From: Muricea muricata
Lineage: Eukaryota; Cnidaria; Anthozoa; Malacalcyonacea; Plexauridae
Assembly: GCA_963855995.1 (NCBI GenBank)
Contig: OY979728.1
Location: 186,001-250,000, forward strand
Length of the DNA: 64,000 nucleotides
Direction of reading: 5' to 3'
The notes beneath the pieces are model-generated. The model worked only from the letters and a program-made list of their open reading frames with translations, made no database searches and was not told the DNA's origin. Position 1 is the stretch's first letter. Each line of letters opens with the position of its first letter. This document shows positions 47,634 to 56,882 of the stretch, piece by piece. The position numbers were made by a program, and so were the translations under genes.

Positions 47634-48141
47634 AAGGCCCTGTCACACGGTGCAATTTTTCTTGCACTTGTAACTGCTCCGTCTCCTTCTCTATCCACCT
47701 CTTACCCTTAAGGCCCTGTCACATGGTGCACTTTTCCTTGCATTCACCGTAGCAAAAAAGATGGCGACATGTCGATTTTACCAGAATGCATTGCAGGTAT
47801 CAAGAAAGAATACGTGGGAAAAGATGACAAGAAGCAAAGCTACTGGATTGAAATTTTAACACAAGTGTGAAAATAACCTATTGTCTTCTGTCTGTTCTTC
47901 AAAAGACGTTAATTTGCCTTTTTAAACGATTTCAGACTGCCATGCACTCTGGTAAAATCGACATTTGCCATCTTTTTTGCTACAGGGAAAATCTACTCTT
48001 AAGTAAATTTGTGACAAATGTTTGGTACGTTAAAAAACCCCAGCAAACTGTGATGGAAACTTGCATTTGCCAATTTTACATCTCCCAATAGTAGAATTGC
48101 ATTTCAAGTTGCAAGAAAAATTGCATTGTGACAGGACCTTT
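47634..48141. mobile_element. 508-bp TIR element containing a nested M1 MITE
   Basis: The ends AAGGCCCTGTCACACGGTGC (left) and its complement GCATTGTGACAGGACCTTT (right) enclose the M1 copy at 47749-47983. The left end is itself duplicated in tandem about 75 bp apart (47634 and 47709). Confidence 0.8.
47749..47983. mobile_element. MITE family M1, copy 2, nested
   Basis: Same ends and interior as 42061-42290 (GATTTTACCAGAATGC, AATTTTAACACAAGTG, TTTAAACGATTTCAGAC). It is inserted just inside the left terminus of the surrounding element. Confidence 0.85.
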
Positions 48142-49460
48142 ATTCTCCAGTGTTCCCGCCAACCTGCTCCCACCATTAGATGGAAAGTCCTTTTTTCACT
48201 ACATTTTAGTAATTAGGGTACCCCCCTCCTCTCACAAGTCTGTAATCGCCTGACGAAATCAATTGGTCGACAGTCCAAGGCATGTTTTGTAATCGAAATT
48301 CACAAAATTAAAATTAAATTGCCTTTTTTCAATAAATTTGAACCAGAACCAACTCTATACATAGAACTGTCTCAGCATACTTTCTTCGACAATCTCAACA
48401 ATTCAAGACCTCATTCAGTTTCTATAGCGGATTTCATGGTATTATCATCGAACCAACTTCAACTGAAAACGGTAGCCTTAATCTTACATGCGACCATAGC
48501 CATGCTTGGAAAGCACAAACTTACAATACTCGAAAATTGTACTTATTTCCAGTCTGATCTCTCAAAAATCGATCTCTATGCACAATCTAAGTACTTTGCT
48601 ACAAATAATGATAGAAAATAAAGCATATTACCTTAAAACAAAGTTAGGATGCATGAAAATTTAGAGGACTTTCAAGGAGCAAAATCTTCGAGCTAGAGAA
48701 AAATTTTGAAAAAATAGTATTCGGAAAATCTTCGAGCAGCGTCGGAAACAGACGAATTCCGAGGAACGCCGAAACTACCACTTTGTGTCGACATGCTCCG
48801 AGCAAGTTCCTTGTTCCTGATTCAGAAGAAGCTGTATCACAGATCAGATATATACAGATAGGGAACTCGCACTCAATAACCTCAATTTTTGTGTCCCCGT
48901 GCTCACGTCATTCCACGCGCCACGCAAATTGCTCTGGCAAGTGTCGTTCGTCGTGTTTTCAGTCAAAAGCATAGGAAAAACGCCGTTCGAAAGTACAAAA
49001 ATGAATATTTTTGCGAAGTTCCTTCACCGATCTTCATTTTGTATGTATGTAGATATTTCAGTAGAATTTGCGTTTGATTCTTGTGTAGAAATTTCTAAAT
49101 TTCCTTAAAAGTAGGAATAAACCAGAAAATGACGGAAACACGCTCTCAAAACTTCACCGCGACACATCGCTGGAATTTGTCGTTTTAAAGCATTTTGCAT
49201 GAGAATCTTTGCACGTAAAACCTTCTTGCGGTTTAGATGTTCTAGCATGCACGTTTAAATGCGTGTTTTGTTGACACATTTCGCTAGAAATTGAGTTTAA
49301 ACGCCGTGTTTAGGTCGGCTCACGCGGTTTGTGCCAGCGGTATCACCCATGAGCGCTGCACCGACTTCTGACACCGAAAAAAAATAATAAAAAAAAAAAA
49401 AAAACAGAAACGGGGCGAATTTAAAACTCCGCCTCGCCTACGGCAGGCGGAGTAATAATG
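48142..49460. other. Non-coding stretch with an unassigned 100-codon frame
   Basis: The frame at 48319-48621 (+) has a plausible mixed composition but no family I know. At 49380-49405 a long A-run is followed by a small GC-rich hairpin, CTCCGCCTCGCC/GGCAGGCGGAG, directly before repeat copy B. Confidence 0.3.
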
Positions 49461-50140
49461 ACTTAGTCCTCTCTAATGCTTGTTAACGTAGTTTTCTTTG
49501 CTTATCTTGTAAACAGTTTTCTAAACATCGTAATTGTTTATTTTTTGAAAGCATGCCGGGTAAAAGCGAATACACCAACCACCAACCAATGAGAGAACAA
49601 GACGGGAAAGAGTTGATTCGACCTGAGAAGTGAATCACCAGCCGTCTCCATCAGAAGATTTCAAGATGCAAATATTACAACAATGTACGGTTTGTTCATT
49701 TTAGACATTTAAAATAAAATTTTCGTTTAGTTTTCAATATTTTGAAAGTTTTGTTTCATTAATTTCTTCTTTATTTTATGATGGTTGACTGGATATGAGT
49801 GAGCTTGTTACCTACTGGACAAGCGTGGTGTTCTATGAAAAGAGAATGCCAACTTGTTGAAACCATAAACAGCATGATAAAGCGAGTCCAACGAAGCCCA
49901 CAACGATCCTCAGATAGAGTAAACGTAAGTTTGTTAATTTATTTTGCCGTTTCCTTTTTCTTTGTTAGGTCAGCTTTGTGTCAATAAAGATTAATATCAC
50001 GAAATAACGTTGGAAGTGTTGGTGGTGCAGTGAAAAGCGCAGAAATACATAGGATCTTTCACTGCTTGAAACTGTATAAGCATTCGACGTTGCGATCTAT
50101 AGCCCTTCGTCGGGAAGTTAGTATTTAAGTTAGTGATCCA
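49461..50140 (+). repeat. Dispersed ~650-bp repeat, copy B (left arm of an inverted pair)
   Basis: Aligns with copy A from ACTTAGTCCTCTCTAATGCT onwards. With copy C in opposite orientation it brackets the palindromic element at 50140-51510, so the whole 49461-52010 interval is a large inverted repeat. Confidence 0.85.
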
Positions 50141-51510
50141 TTATCATGTTTTCTACCTTCTATATGTCTTGTTATGTCACGCCTGTAAACGTATTAACAA
50201 AAAAAGGCCCTGGAGGGTACCTAATTAGAGTGGACCTAATTAGGTTTCCAGGTTCAATTCCTGGAGCCATGAAGATGAAGATGGTGCGTTAGCTGATATA
50301 CACTGACCATACTTAGTATAGTTAGTAGAGGTATGTTACTAAATTTAAAATAATAGTGGGTACTTACGGTTACCGTTAGGTAAGTAAGTCTATCTGACAT
50401 GCTCAGAAGGTAACTTTAATCTATAATAGTTAGTATACTAGAGTTAACTTAGTTGACTAAGGTAACTCTAGTCTACCTTAGTGGTAGACTAGAGTTACGT
50501 TAGTTAACTAAGGTAGGGTCGCGGTGACTTTACCTTAGTTAACTAAGGTAACTCTAGTCTACCTTAGTGGTAGACTAGAGTTAACTTAGTTGACTAAGGT
50601 AACTCTAGTCTACCTTAGTGGTAGACTAGAGTTACGTTAGTTAACTAAGGTAAAGTCACCGTGACCCTACCTTAGTTAACTAACGTAACTCTAGTCTACC
50701 ACTAAGGTAGACTAGAGTTACCTTAGTCAACTAAGTTAACTCTAGTATACTAACTATTATAGATTAGAGTTACCTTCTGAGCATGTCAGATAGACTTACT
50801 TACCTAATGACAACCGTAACAACTAGATTGTTGTGAGAACTATAAAGTTGTGAAATATGGGGTGGTAAGGGTGGTGGGGTGGTTAGTGGGATTAGTTTGA
50901 ACTGTAAGTACCTGCATAGCATCATTTATGTAGAGGTGAGTCCACTAACTTACTGTAGAGGTAACTTTAATCTATAATAGTTAGTATACCAGAGTTAACT
51001 TAGTTGACTAAGGTAACTCTAGTCTACCTTAGTGGTAGACTAGAGTCACGTTAGTTGACCAAGGTAACTCTAGTCTACCTTAGTGGTAGACTAGAGTTAC
51101 GTTAGTTAACTAAGGTAGGGTCACGGTGACATTACCTTAGTTAACTAACGTAACTCTAGTCTACCACTAAGGTAGACTAGAGTTACCTTAGTCAACTAAG
51201 TTAACTCTAGTATACTAACTATAGTAGATTAGAGTTACCTTCTGAGCATGTAAGATAAACATATCTACCTAACGGTAACCGTTAAGTACACACTATTGTT
51301 TTAGATTTAGTATACATACCTCTACTAACTATACTAAGTATGCTTAGGGTGTATCAGCTAACGCACCATCTTCGTCTTCATGGCTCCAGGAATTGAACCT
51401 GGAAACCTAATTAGGTCCACTCTAATTAGGTACCCTCCAGGGCCTTTTTTTGTTAAAACTTAGTAATAACATTACAGGCGTGATATAGAACATAGTAGAA
51501 AATATAATGA
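50140..51510. mobile_element. Hierarchical palindrome element (palindromes within palindromes)
   Basis: Outer terminal repeats of about 200 bp (50140-50370 against 51290-51510) include AAAAAAAGGCCCTGGAGGGT, CCTAATTAGAGTGGACCTAATTAGG and a box-B-like CCAGGTTCAATTCCTGG. Inside are two separate large palindromes, about 50377-50805 and 50962-51260, with CTGACATGCTCAGAAGGTAA-type ends. Each is built from the small palindromic modules GTAACTCTAGTCTACC/GGTAGACTAGAGTTAC, TTAGTTAACTAA and CTTAGTTGACTAAG in alternating order. A G-rich linker (GGGGTGGTAAGGGTGGTGGGGTGG) lies at 50859-50885. No protein-coding frame is present. Confidence 0.92.
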
Positions 51511-51519
51511 TGATTTTAC

Positions 51520-52010
51520 TGCAACTACTGGCATTGGAACGAAAGCTGAACTGATGAACAAAATGGAAACGACAAATTAAAATCAACAGACTTACTTCCC
51601 CTCTATCTTTAGATCATCGTGGTTTCGATTTTTCTGGTTTTAATTTCATCTGGTTGGCATTCTCTCTTCATAGAAGGCCAGTACGTAGCAAGCTCACTCA
51701 TATCCAGTCAACCATCCTAAAATAAGATAAAATAATGTTACAAGGTATTTCAAAATATTGGAAAATAAACGAAAATTCGATTGTAAATGACTTTAACAAA
51801 CCGTAAATTATGATAGTATTTGCATCTTGAAATCTTTTAATGGGCACGGCTAGTGATTAACCCGCTCTTAGGTCGATATTAATTCTTGTTCTGTCAGTGG
51901 TTGGTGGATTCATTTTTTACTTGACATCCGTGGAAAAATAAACAGTCACGATGTTTAGAAAACTGTTTACAAGATAAGCACAGATAACTACGTTAATTGT
52001 TACTACAGGA
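51520..52010 (-). repeat. Dispersed ~650-bp repeat, copy C (inverted relative to A and B)
   Basis: The reverse complement contains the A/B blocks, e.g. GATGGTTGACTGGATATGAG, TTTCAAGATGCAAATACTAT and CTTATCTTGTAAACAGTTTT. It lacks about 100 bp present near the inner end of B. Confidence 0.82.
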
Positions 52011-53102
52011 GGAGAAAACATAAACTAAACTTAACTTACCTATTCGTTCTTGTTCTGACATTCACGTCATGTGTCATGAATCAAACATAATTTCTCAGAC
52101 CTACAAACATAAAGATGTTTTAATTGACGTTGCCACGTTAAGTGGGTCACAACAAATATTTTTTTTTCCGTGATATTCACAAGACACAATCATATTTAGG
52201 ATGACTTTAAACAATCAAAGATATTTGCCTGTAATCTCACATCGTCATACAGATCAGGCAGTGCAATGGCTGGTTCGTAAGCTGGATCTGTGATGATAGC
52301 TTGTTGATGGCAGCATTTTCAAAGTCGATTGTGGTGCCACTCTAAAATAAATTAAACTAATCGTGTTACTGTTGAGGTTCTTCGCATTTAGATTTCTATG
52401 ACAAGACTTCTTATCTGACAGCTACCTTATCATAAACAAATTTGAGTTTACAAACGTCATTATTGCTAGATGCCCAGAGAAATTCCAGACCAGGAACGGC
52501 ACTGGCAAAGAGACTCGCCATTCATGCCTACAGCTTTTACTCAACAGAAACAGTTAACTTCGTAACATGTCGTGTTGAACTGGGAAAAAATACTACACAA
52601 GATAATTAAATACAAAATACTTCCCACCTCCGTCTCTATGACAAGATTGGTTGAAAGAGGGAAGATTTTGACTCCAGCGAGATTGAACACTTCAACAATT
52701 AGAATACCCTAAGAAGAAATGAATAAAATCTATACAGAGTCCCCTTGACTTGCTAATTTCCATTCATCAAGAACAACGCCGAGTTTAATTGATATATCAA
52801 AAATATTACCCCTCACAGGCGCAATATCATATATGTTCCAAAACTCGAGAAACCTGAAACGAGAAACAAATTTTTGGTAAATGGAGAAAATAACAGTTCT
52901 AAAAGATCATCGAAAAAAATTGAACAAAAAACTGTGCTCAAAATGCTATAGTTTTTCTTAACGGTGGGAACCATCTTTTTTTTGGCGAAAACCCCCCAAA
53001 TTAATAATTGAAAAGAATTATGCAATACAACTTACATTAGAACAAAAATGTCCAAAAGGTGTCAGGAATTCTGCTACCTTTGAAGGATTAGCCTAGAAAT
53101 GG

Positions 53103-53415
53103 TATAAAAGAGAGCATGACGATGGTGAAAAGGAAAAGTTTCACACACGGATGGCGCGCACGGATGGCTTCGCACAATTGGCCTCGACAACCCACCAAAT
53201 GCGGTTGCCTTTCGACAACGACATCGAGTTGACTGCCTCAACCGTCTGTATCATAGCTCCACCACCTCTGGTTCGAAATATGGGGGAGGGTAGAAGCGGC
53301 CCCCAGACCGTAAGTGCTAAGACCCTGTATCTTCGAATCAGACCATCAAGATACAGTATCACCGATTTGTATATATATACGTCATGCCCTGCTGTTGCAC
53401 TGATTGTGGTTGAAT
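53103..53415 (+). repeat. Solitary diverged copy of part of the 622-bp satellite unit
   Basis: In order it matches the unit's AAAGAGAGCATAACCATGGTG, TTGACTGCC, GGGGAGGGTAGAAGCGGCCC, CCAGACCATAAGTGCTAAAAC, ATAGTATAGAATCACCG and TTGTATATATGTACG segments with roughly one change in five, and stops before the tRNA-like module. So the satellite's non-tRNA half exists elsewhere as an old dispersed repeat. Confidence 0.85.
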
Positions 53416-54287
53416 TACGACCAGGTAGGCACTATTGCCATGCGCACATGCATCTATATATAGGCTGCTGTTATTAACGTGCTGTATAAGTTTTATCATA
53501 AACATTAAAATATAGTTTGCGTGATCGTTTATACAATCAGCGAACAACGTTGCCATTATTATTTATCGTCTCTACAGTGCCTCAGAAATAATGGTGTCCT
53601 TCAACATTAGAAGTAATTCAAGTAAATAGTGATCTGTTTTGTTCAATGATATATAGTGAACGCCGATAGCTGGTTCATTAAATTTGGAAATGTATTTTTA
53701 ATCAGAATTTACAAGGTCTTCTCCGAGTATAAGAGAAAGCAGATTTCAACACACATTTGTTTTTCAAATGTTTTACTTACAAAAATATGGGATTTTAAAA
53801 TTCGTAGCACCAGAAACCTATCGTATGCTCAAGTTGTGATCTTACCCATTTTTGTTATTTGTGATATTGCAAGACTCAATTGGATTTATTCAAAAATAAA
53901 TTTGTACGTACATTTAAAAATGTAATTACACTCAAAAGCAACTTCAAGATCTTCCTCAAAAAGTATGATTAAATATTATTTGATGAAATCTAAACAAAAG
54001 CTCGCAAATAGGTTCGAATAATTACACATGTTATGATGTTATTAACCATTTGTGTTATTTATTATCTCTACGCTCAGGACGACCTCGTAATAACCTTATA
54101 TTCCTGTCTTGAAAGCTGCTTACAAGATGTTCTAAATATTAACTAGTTCAAAACACCAGCTTCAGCGTTCAGGGGGGTTTCATGCCAAAAGATTTTAGTT
54201 ATATCATTACGTTTGGTAATGTTTCATTCTCTGATTTGATTATGAACCAAAATTTCAATAAAGTATTTCCGGTAATTCTGTTCATAC
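53416..54287. other. AT-rich stretch, no recognised gene
   Basis: If the exon-like pieces on the minus strand belong together, this is one of their introns. Confidence 0.3.
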
Positions 54288-54549
54288 CTGATGGATCAAA
54301 CACTTTAATGTGCCATTTTTATGAAATGGTTCAACCACAAAGACAAATGGTTTTTGAGCTGGGACACCAATATCTGTCACTGAATAAATGTATGGATTCT
54401 GTAATCATAAAATATCATTAGAAAATGAACAAATATTGAAGCATATGGTTTGAAACTGGTTACTTACATCAAAGAAACTATATTGGCTGCCCATAGTGAA
54501 TGCTATGGAATGGCAGGAAGACTACTTACCCATACAAGCAGGCCCACAT

Positions 54550-54796
54550 CAGGGACCGCGGAGCGGTTTTTTATTGGTGGGGCTAATCGAGCACCGAAGG
54601 TGCGAGATATCTAGAGGGGAAACGTTTGAAATCAAGAGCCCTGAGATGCCTGGAAACACTTCTAATTTCAACAATCATCATGAAGTGGCATATAGTTTTT
54701 GCCTGGATTCTTGTGTTTTTAATGCAAACATATGTATTGAACAAAAATTATTGGTGGGGCTTTAGCCCAGCCAGCCACCCCGCTCCGCGGTCCCTG
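54550..54796. mobile_element. 247-bp MITE with GGGACCGCGGAGCGG ends
   Basis: CAGGGACCGCGGAGCGG at the left is mirrored at 54780-54796. Sub-ends GGTGGGGCTAATCGAGCACC and TTGGTGGGGCTTTAGCCCAG also resemble each other. CAG...CTG ends would fit hAT, but I see no 8-bp target duplication. Confidence 0.72.
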
Positions 54797-55559
54797 CACG
54801 TACCCATTTTTGTGTGAATTTCACCCAAATCAGTGTTATGACCCTGTCAATGATGTCGACGGAGCGCTATAAGATGTTCTGTACTGAAGAGAATGTTGTG
54901 GCTTGTCGGAAAGATGCAATACCAAAAAATACCAGAAAGCACACATCTTGGGGCGTAAATGTCTATATTATTATTAGCAAGTAATGATAACAATTAAATG
55001 TTTGTGTTTTTCAGTGCATAATTTTGTGACTGAATTTTGCTCAAAGTTTCCAGGTGATGTGGTAATACTAATACAACCCGTAGTGACATCAACTGAGGTC
55101 AGAGGTCGTATTAGTTCTAATAATTTTAGTTATTAATACAGCACAACAGAAATTCACACAAACATGATATTACATAAAGTATACCCACAAGGGAACCCAC
55201 ATGCTCTTATATACAAGAAATAAACCATTTTCATGAAGGAAACCAACAATGGGCAGCCATGCTGTATTTCTACATCAGTACTTACCCGACTGAGTGGTTC
55301 AAACAGATCTCTTAATAACTAAATAGTTGTGGGTGTCGATTAGAGACAACAATCAGAACTCTTCTTCGTCAAAACCAACAGCTTTTTTTCTGATTTTGAT
55401 TCTTTCACAATAAACCAACTTGTACAAAGTTGACAACCTAGACACAAGTATTAAAATGAAATAACCATATCCTTTTTGCCAAATTCAGATAACTTAGTAA
55501 TTTACATGGTGCAGCACAGAACATAAAATGTGCTGGCAAGGGCGGTTTTGAGGTACTTT
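54797..55559. other. Non-coding stretch before the LINE relic
   Basis: No gene is recognised. It could include the eroded 5' part of the LINE. Confidence 0.3.
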
Positions 55560-55642
55560 TTTACTTGAAATTATTGCCAGCGTCTTGCTTATTTATAAAT
55601 CCGGTGAAGAAATGTGTGAAAATTATCGGCCCATATCAGTTA

Positions 55643-55857
55643 GAGACTGGTCATAAAGTATAGGGGGGGGGCTGTAAAAATTTAATTATTAAAAGGCTAA
55701 TTTTGTGTGGCCCACCCCCTATTTGGCACTAGAAATCCTTAAATATCCCCCAGTATATCCTTAAAATTTTCATGACGCACCCCTATTTGTGACTTGAAAA
55801 ATTCATGACCCACCCCTCAATTTCCACAGCCCCCCCCCCGGATAATGACCAGTCCCT
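55643..55857. mobile_element. MITE with GGGACTGGTCAT ends and G/C runs
   Basis: GAGACTGGTCATAAAG..GGGGGGGGGCTGT at the left mirrors ACAGCCCCCCCCCCGGATAATGACCAGTCCC at the right. The flanks TTA and TTAT may be the target duplication. The interior repeats GACCCACCCCT-like words. It interrupts the LINE RT frame directly after PISV. Confidence 0.8.
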
Positions 55858-56084
55858 TATAACAGTCACTGCTAACTATTTGAGAAATAGTTCTGTGGTC
55901 AACTAGATTGCTACTTGAGAGATAACCACATTCTTACCAAGTTTCAATCTGGTTTTAGAGAAGGCCATTCAACTACAAAATCTTTACTATCATCAACCAA
56001 CTTATGGTTGATTAATACAGACTCTGGTTTTAATAAGAGTTTTTTCTCAGCCTTAAAAAAGCATTTGATACAGTTGACCACCAC

Positions 56085-56320
56085 GGGCCGATGGTATCAA
56101 AGGCGTTTAGCTTAAACGGTGGCAAGTGAAATTTAAAAATCACTTTTACAGCTAGTATGGAACCGAAATTAAGTTTAATATAATAAATATTTAGTTTTAT
56201 ACAGAATAGTTCTTCTCAGGTCAAATAACTTTAGCTGGTTTGTTTATACAACATGCAAACTTTTTTATATGTTTGACTTATCCACCATTTGAGCTAAGCG
56301 CCCTTGATACAATCGGCCCC
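56085..56320. mobile_element. MITE family M2, copy 2, inside the LINE RT frame
   Basis: Ends GGGCCGATGGTATCAAAGGC / complement of CTTGATACAATCGGCCCC; the interior shares TGACCTGAGAAGAA-type and AAATATTTAGTTTTATA-type words with 42793-43034 in reverse orientation. Removing it joins RT residues DH with QILMRKL. Confidence 0.88.
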
Positions 56321-56397
56321 AGATCTTAATGAGGAAATTGAGATTACATGGGATCACAAGTACTTCGTTAGCTTGGTTTACTTCATACTTACATTAT

Positions 56398-56690
56398 GGG
56401 GCTTCGGTGGTCCAGTGGTCAGACCCCTCATGTGTCTAAGGTTCCGAGTTCAGTCCCCAGTAAGGTGGACTTGAACCAAGTCCTCATGTGAAAAGAGTAT
56501 ATATAGTCAACGCTCTGACGAAAGTTGTGGGTTTTCTCCAGGTACTCTGGTTTCCTGGAAAAGTTGACATGGTGGGATAGGTACTACGGGCCCACAGTAA
56601 TTGGCTAACGTTGTTGTGGTGACCCTGCCCATGTGGCAAAGCTAAATAAATAAAAACAAGGAAGAGCACAGGTGTGTAAAGAAATAGAAA
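56398..56690 (+). mobile_element. tRNA-derived SINE
   Basis: Box A TGGTCCAGTGG (56409) and box B GAGTTCAGTCC (56447) are followed by the shared core TGTGGGTTTTCTCCAGGTAC and CTCTGGTTTCCTGG and an A-rich AATAAATAAAAACAAGG tail. It is inserted in the LINE relic between the FTSYL and KSVKILGV segments. The right end is approximate. Confidence 0.82.
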
Positions 56691-56856
56691 TAAAGCATAC
56701 TAAATCTGTAAAGATCTGGGAGTTGTTATAGATGAAACTTATCATGGAAGGAGCATATTGATAATAACTGCACTGAGTTTTTTAAAGCAATAGGAATTAT
56801 AAGGTATTTCTCTTTGGTCATTAACAAAAAAGACAAGACAAATTTGAATTTGAACC

Positions 56857-56862
56857 TTTATT
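56857..56862 (-). terminator. Poly(A) signal of RPL36
   Basis: AATAAA on the minus strand, about 20 bases past the stop codon of the last exon. Confidence 0.7.
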
Positions 56863-56882
56863 AGTACAATCGATCAAAATAT

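Larger units (their letters stand above)
52231..54398 (-). pseudogene. Exon-like pieces of an unrecognised minus-strand gene
   Basis: Several short open segments end at consensus splice sites. 54288-54398: 37 codons, acceptor TTACAG, donor GTATGA, reads NPYIYSVTDIGVPAQKPFVF then VVEP. About 53033-53089: AEFLTPFGHFCSN with donor GTAAGT. 52628-52708: 27 codons, GILIVEVFNLAGVKIFPLST then NLVIETE, donor GTGGGA. 52426-52521: MASLFASAVPGLEFLWASSN. About 52231-52340: SGTTIDFENAAINK in one frame, then ITDPAYEPAIALPDLYDDV in another. The last piece has a frame change, and a piece near 52812-52856 reads WNIYDIAPV only in a frame that does not join. Composition and boundaries look like true exons of one gene, but the lesions suggest decay. 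I do not recognise the protein. Confidence 0.4.
55560..56830 (+). pseudogene. LINE (non-LTR) reverse-transcriptase relic split by three insertions
   Basis: Four pieces of one RT domain appear in order: 55579-55642 (IYKSGEEMCENYRPISV, palm-proximal motif); 55858-56084 (FEK-stop-FCGQLDCYLRDN, LTKFQSGFREGHSTTKSL, then after a frame change LKKAFDTVDH, the first catalytic-Asp motif); 56321-56397 (QILMRKLRLHGITSTSLAWF); and 56696-56830 (KSVKILGVVIDETYHGRS, the thumb-side LGVxID motif). The YADD-type motif region is missing. The pieces are separated by a MITE, an M2 MITE and a SINE. An in-frame TAG and a frameshift are present besides the insertions. Such elements copy by target-primed reverse transcription; this one is dead. 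Confidence 0.85.

Noticed and set aside
52231-54398. Assignment of the orphan exons to a nuclear-pore gp210-like protein
   Set aside because: A few short look-alike patterns only (VVEP, IEVF-like strand, GLxFxW); order and phases do not fit convincingly.
54550-54796. Firm hAT assignment from CAG...CTG ends
   Set aside because: No 8-bp target duplication is visible at its flanks, unlike 14403-14554.
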